From an uncultured Bacteroidales bacterium (GTDB lineage: Bacteria; Bacteroidota; Bacteroidia; Bacteroidales; Bacteroidaceae), in the NCBI GenBank assembly GCA_902768605.1, contig CACXLY010000104.1, forward strand, positions 1-14,481: 14,481 nt of DNA. The letters are read 5' to 3'. Positions within the stretch are counted from its first letter, which is position 1. The number at the start of each line of letters is the position of its first letter. Positions 12,925 to 14,481 of this stretch are shown here, in pieces. Position numbers and translations under genes: made by a program. Below the pieces are notes generated by a model. It ran no database searches. It had not been told where the DNA came from and saw only the letters and a list, made by a program, of their open reading frames with translations.

Positions 12925-14481
12925 ATGAAAGCTATGAAAAGATATATCCTCCCGCTCTTGCTCCTTGCTCCTTGCTTCATGCTCCAGCTTCGAGCACAGA
13001 ATTATGTCGTCACATCGCTGGCAACACCTGGTGCCGCAACCTTTGCGTCGGACAGGATTAAGGACGGCGTCATTACCCTTCCCTTCACGGCAGCTACAGA
13101 GACCCTACAAATAGAGACCAATCAGAATGCGGCAACCGTCAGCAGCAATGCTGACTGGTGCGAGGCAACCTATGCAAATGGGACACTCACCATCACCGTC
13201 AGCGAGAACACAGGCGAAGATGCCCGCACCGCTGAACTCTCCGTTCGCAGCAAGGACTTCCACCCGCTCATCATCACCGTCAAGCAGGAGTCGCGTCTGG
13301 TCTTTGCAGTCATCTCCGATGTCCACGTCGGTAACAATTCTGGGGCAGGCTACAACGTGAAGATTCCGCAAGCACTTCAGCACTTGACGGGACATGGGAA
13401 GCTCGATGCAATGGCCGTGGTGGGCGACCTTACAGATAATGGCAGAACGGGTCAGTATAAGGAGTTCGTGCAGTACTTCGGCAGCGAACAGAACATCCTG
13501 AACCCCATCGACAACTTTCTCTTCATGATGGGCAACCACGATAACTACGACAGCAACGGACAGTCAAACTACAAGAGCGGCCTCAAGAGTTTCAACGGGA
13601 ACCGCAGCTATCCACTCGACCAATATGTCCTCATCAAGGGCTATCCCTTCATCACCATCAGCCAACGCGGCAGCGCTAACAACGATGATAACGTCAGCAA
13701 TGGCACAACATCCTATCCCAGCACGGTAGTGAACACCCTGAAGCGCTACCTTAAGCAAGCCGTCGCAGATGCTCCTGGCAAGCCCATCTTCATCTTCACA
13801 CATGTCGCTCCCCGCTGGACTTGCTATAGCTCTTGGGGCGAACTTGAGGGTGCCGCCTGGGCTATGAAGGTGCTGAACCCTGTCCTGAACGATTACCCGC
13901 AAGCCGTTGTCTTCTGCGGCCACAGCCACTATCCACTTGGCGACCCGCGAAGCATCCACCAGGGAGCTAACCCCAATAGCACACGCAATAACTACTATAC
14001 CGTCATCAATACCGCCAGCACTACCTACTCGGAGATTAATCCCGGTGCTGTAAACGCAGGCATTCACCCCGAGGGCTTTGCCTACGTGACTGAGGGAATG
14101 ATTCTCGTGGAGCAACCTAATGGCGACATCGAGATACGTCGCTACGACACCTATCGCAACGTAGAGATTGACCCCGAACATCGCTGGGTGCTGAAGGCTC
14201 CCTTCGATGGCAGCCAGTTCCAATATGCCGACATCCGCGATAAGGACGACAATCCGAACAATGTTCCCCTTCGCGACGGTCTGCCTGCTCCAGCATTCAC
14301 CAAGAGCGCAAAGCTGACGCTGGATGTTTATCCTGAGGACGTGAAGATAACCTTCCCACAAGCCACCGACAACGAGTGCGTCTTCCGCTATAAGGTTCGC
14401 ATCCTTAACGGCGAGACAGAAGTTCAAAGTGCTTTCGTCTTCTCGCAGTTCTACCTTACAACAGACATGCCTCAGACGCTC
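12925..14481 (+). CDS. Secreted BACON-domain metallophosphoesterase (3' end outside window)
   Basis: An open frame of 519 codons that runs off the window without a stop. Residues 1-24 form a signal peptide (cut LRA|Q25). A BACON domain follows (about 45-127, with SSNADWCEATY and the strand LIITVKQES). The calcineurin-like phosphoesterase core begins at FAVISDVHVG. Its metal ligands are all present: D132 and H134 (DxH), D168 (GDLTDNG), N204-H205-D206 (GNHD), H293 (FTHVAP), H333 and H335 (GHSH). After about residue 415 comes a beta-rich region (LTLDVYPEDVKITFP and RYKVRI strands) that looks like a fibronectin III-type or similar sandwich, cut at the edge. The domain order fits an exported phosphatase or phosphodiesterase that may attach to glycans or proteins; the substrate is unknown. 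It starts 22 bases after the ricin-like gene, without its own promoter. The inner ATG at 12934 is an alternative start. Confidence 0.9.
   Translation, partial: MKAMKRYILPLLLLAPCFMLQLRAQNYVVTSLATPGAATFASDRIKDGVITLPFTAATETLQIETNQNAATVSSNADWCEATYANGTLTITVSENTGEDARTAELSVRSKDFHPLIITVKQESRLVFAVISDVHVGNNSGAGYNVKIPQALQHLTGHGKLDAMAVVGDLTDNGRTGQYKEFVQYFGSEQNILNPIDNFLFMMGNHDNYDSNGQSNYKSGLKSFNGNRSYPLDQYVLIKGYPFITISQRGSANNDDNVSNGTTSYPSTVVNTLKRYLKQAVADAPGKPIFIFTHVAPRWTCYSSWGELEGAAWAMKVLNPVLNDYPQAVVFCGHSHYPLGDPRSIHQGANPNSTRNNYYTVINTASTTYSEINPGAVNAGIHPEGFAYVTEGMILVEQPNGDIEIRRYDTYRNVEIDPEHRWVLKAPFDGSQFQYADIRDKDDNPNNVPLRDGLPAPAFTKSAKLTLDVYPEDVKITFPQATDNECVFRYKVRILNGETEVQSAFVFSQFYLTTDMPQTL
12954..12987 (+). repeat. 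7-bp near-tandem repeat in a signal-peptide coding region
   Basis: GCTCCTT occurs twice in tandem (12960-12966 and 12967-12973), flanked by GCTCTT, GCTTCAT and GCTCCAG variants. It encodes the Leu-rich core of the phosphoesterase signal peptide. The unit length is not a multiple of three, so a copy change would shift the frame. Confidence 0.5.

Noticed and set aside
13564..14427. 287-codon open frame on the - strand opposite the phosphoesterase
   Set aside because: The + strand frame holds the full set of phosphoesterase metal ligands; the reverse frame shows only shadow composition.

Overview
The window looks like chromosomal DNA from a member of the Bacteroidales, most like Prevotellaceae. 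The basis is: Bacteroidetes-type promoters (a TATCTTTG -7 box; one copy has a TTTG -33 box exactly 19 bases upstream), no Shine-Dalgarno-type leaders, secreted proteins whose predicted signal peptidase I site is Ala|Gln, C-terminal sorting-like tails, a BACON domain, and AT-rich short tandem repeats between genes that otherwise have C/G-rich third positions. No species can be named from the sequence alone. All ten protein genes that can be supported lie on the + strand.

Layout. (1) 9-1364, rmuC, a DNA-recombination/nuclease-fold protein, followed after 37 bases by a secreted GH99-like (WbsX-type) glycosidase candidate at 1402-2583. (2) A promoter near 2682-2717 drives a 1176-residue secreted FAD-dependent oxidoreductase (2774-6304) that carries two homologous beta-sandwich-like modules and a C-terminal sorting-like tail. 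(3) 6305-6680 is a 376-base intergenic region packed with 22-bp tandem repeats and hairpins, ending in a very clear promoter. (4) gpmI (6681-8201), cofactor-independent phosphoglycerate mutase, is followed by two families of short tandem repeats. (5) 8296-12046 is a compact apparent operon: ung (uracil-DNA glycosylase), a DUF3109 protein overlapping it by 26 bases, a secreted GH123/DUF4091-type glycosidase candidate, and an AraC-family regulator 7 bases downstream. (6) After another -7 box come a small secreted ricin-like protein with a sorting-like tail (12159-12902) and a secreted BACON + calcineurin-like metallophosphoesterase (12925 onward) that is still open where the window ends.

How the genes fit together. 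Housekeeping genes (rmuC, gpmI, ung) are interleaved with secreted, probably glycan-directed proteins (GH99-like, FAD oxidoreductase with binding-like modules, GH123-like, ricin-like, BACON-phosphoesterase). No susC/susD pair is visible, so this is not a classical polysaccharide utilisation locus. The AraC regulator next to the GH123-like gene is the only local candidate for sugar-responsive control. I see no CRISPR array, no transposase, no phage gene, and no tRNA or rRNA gene. I do not see a convincing new multi-gene system. The most unusual items are the modular FAD oxidoreductase, a DUF3109 protein that appears to lack part of its cysteine cluster, and the structured repeat region at 6305-6563.
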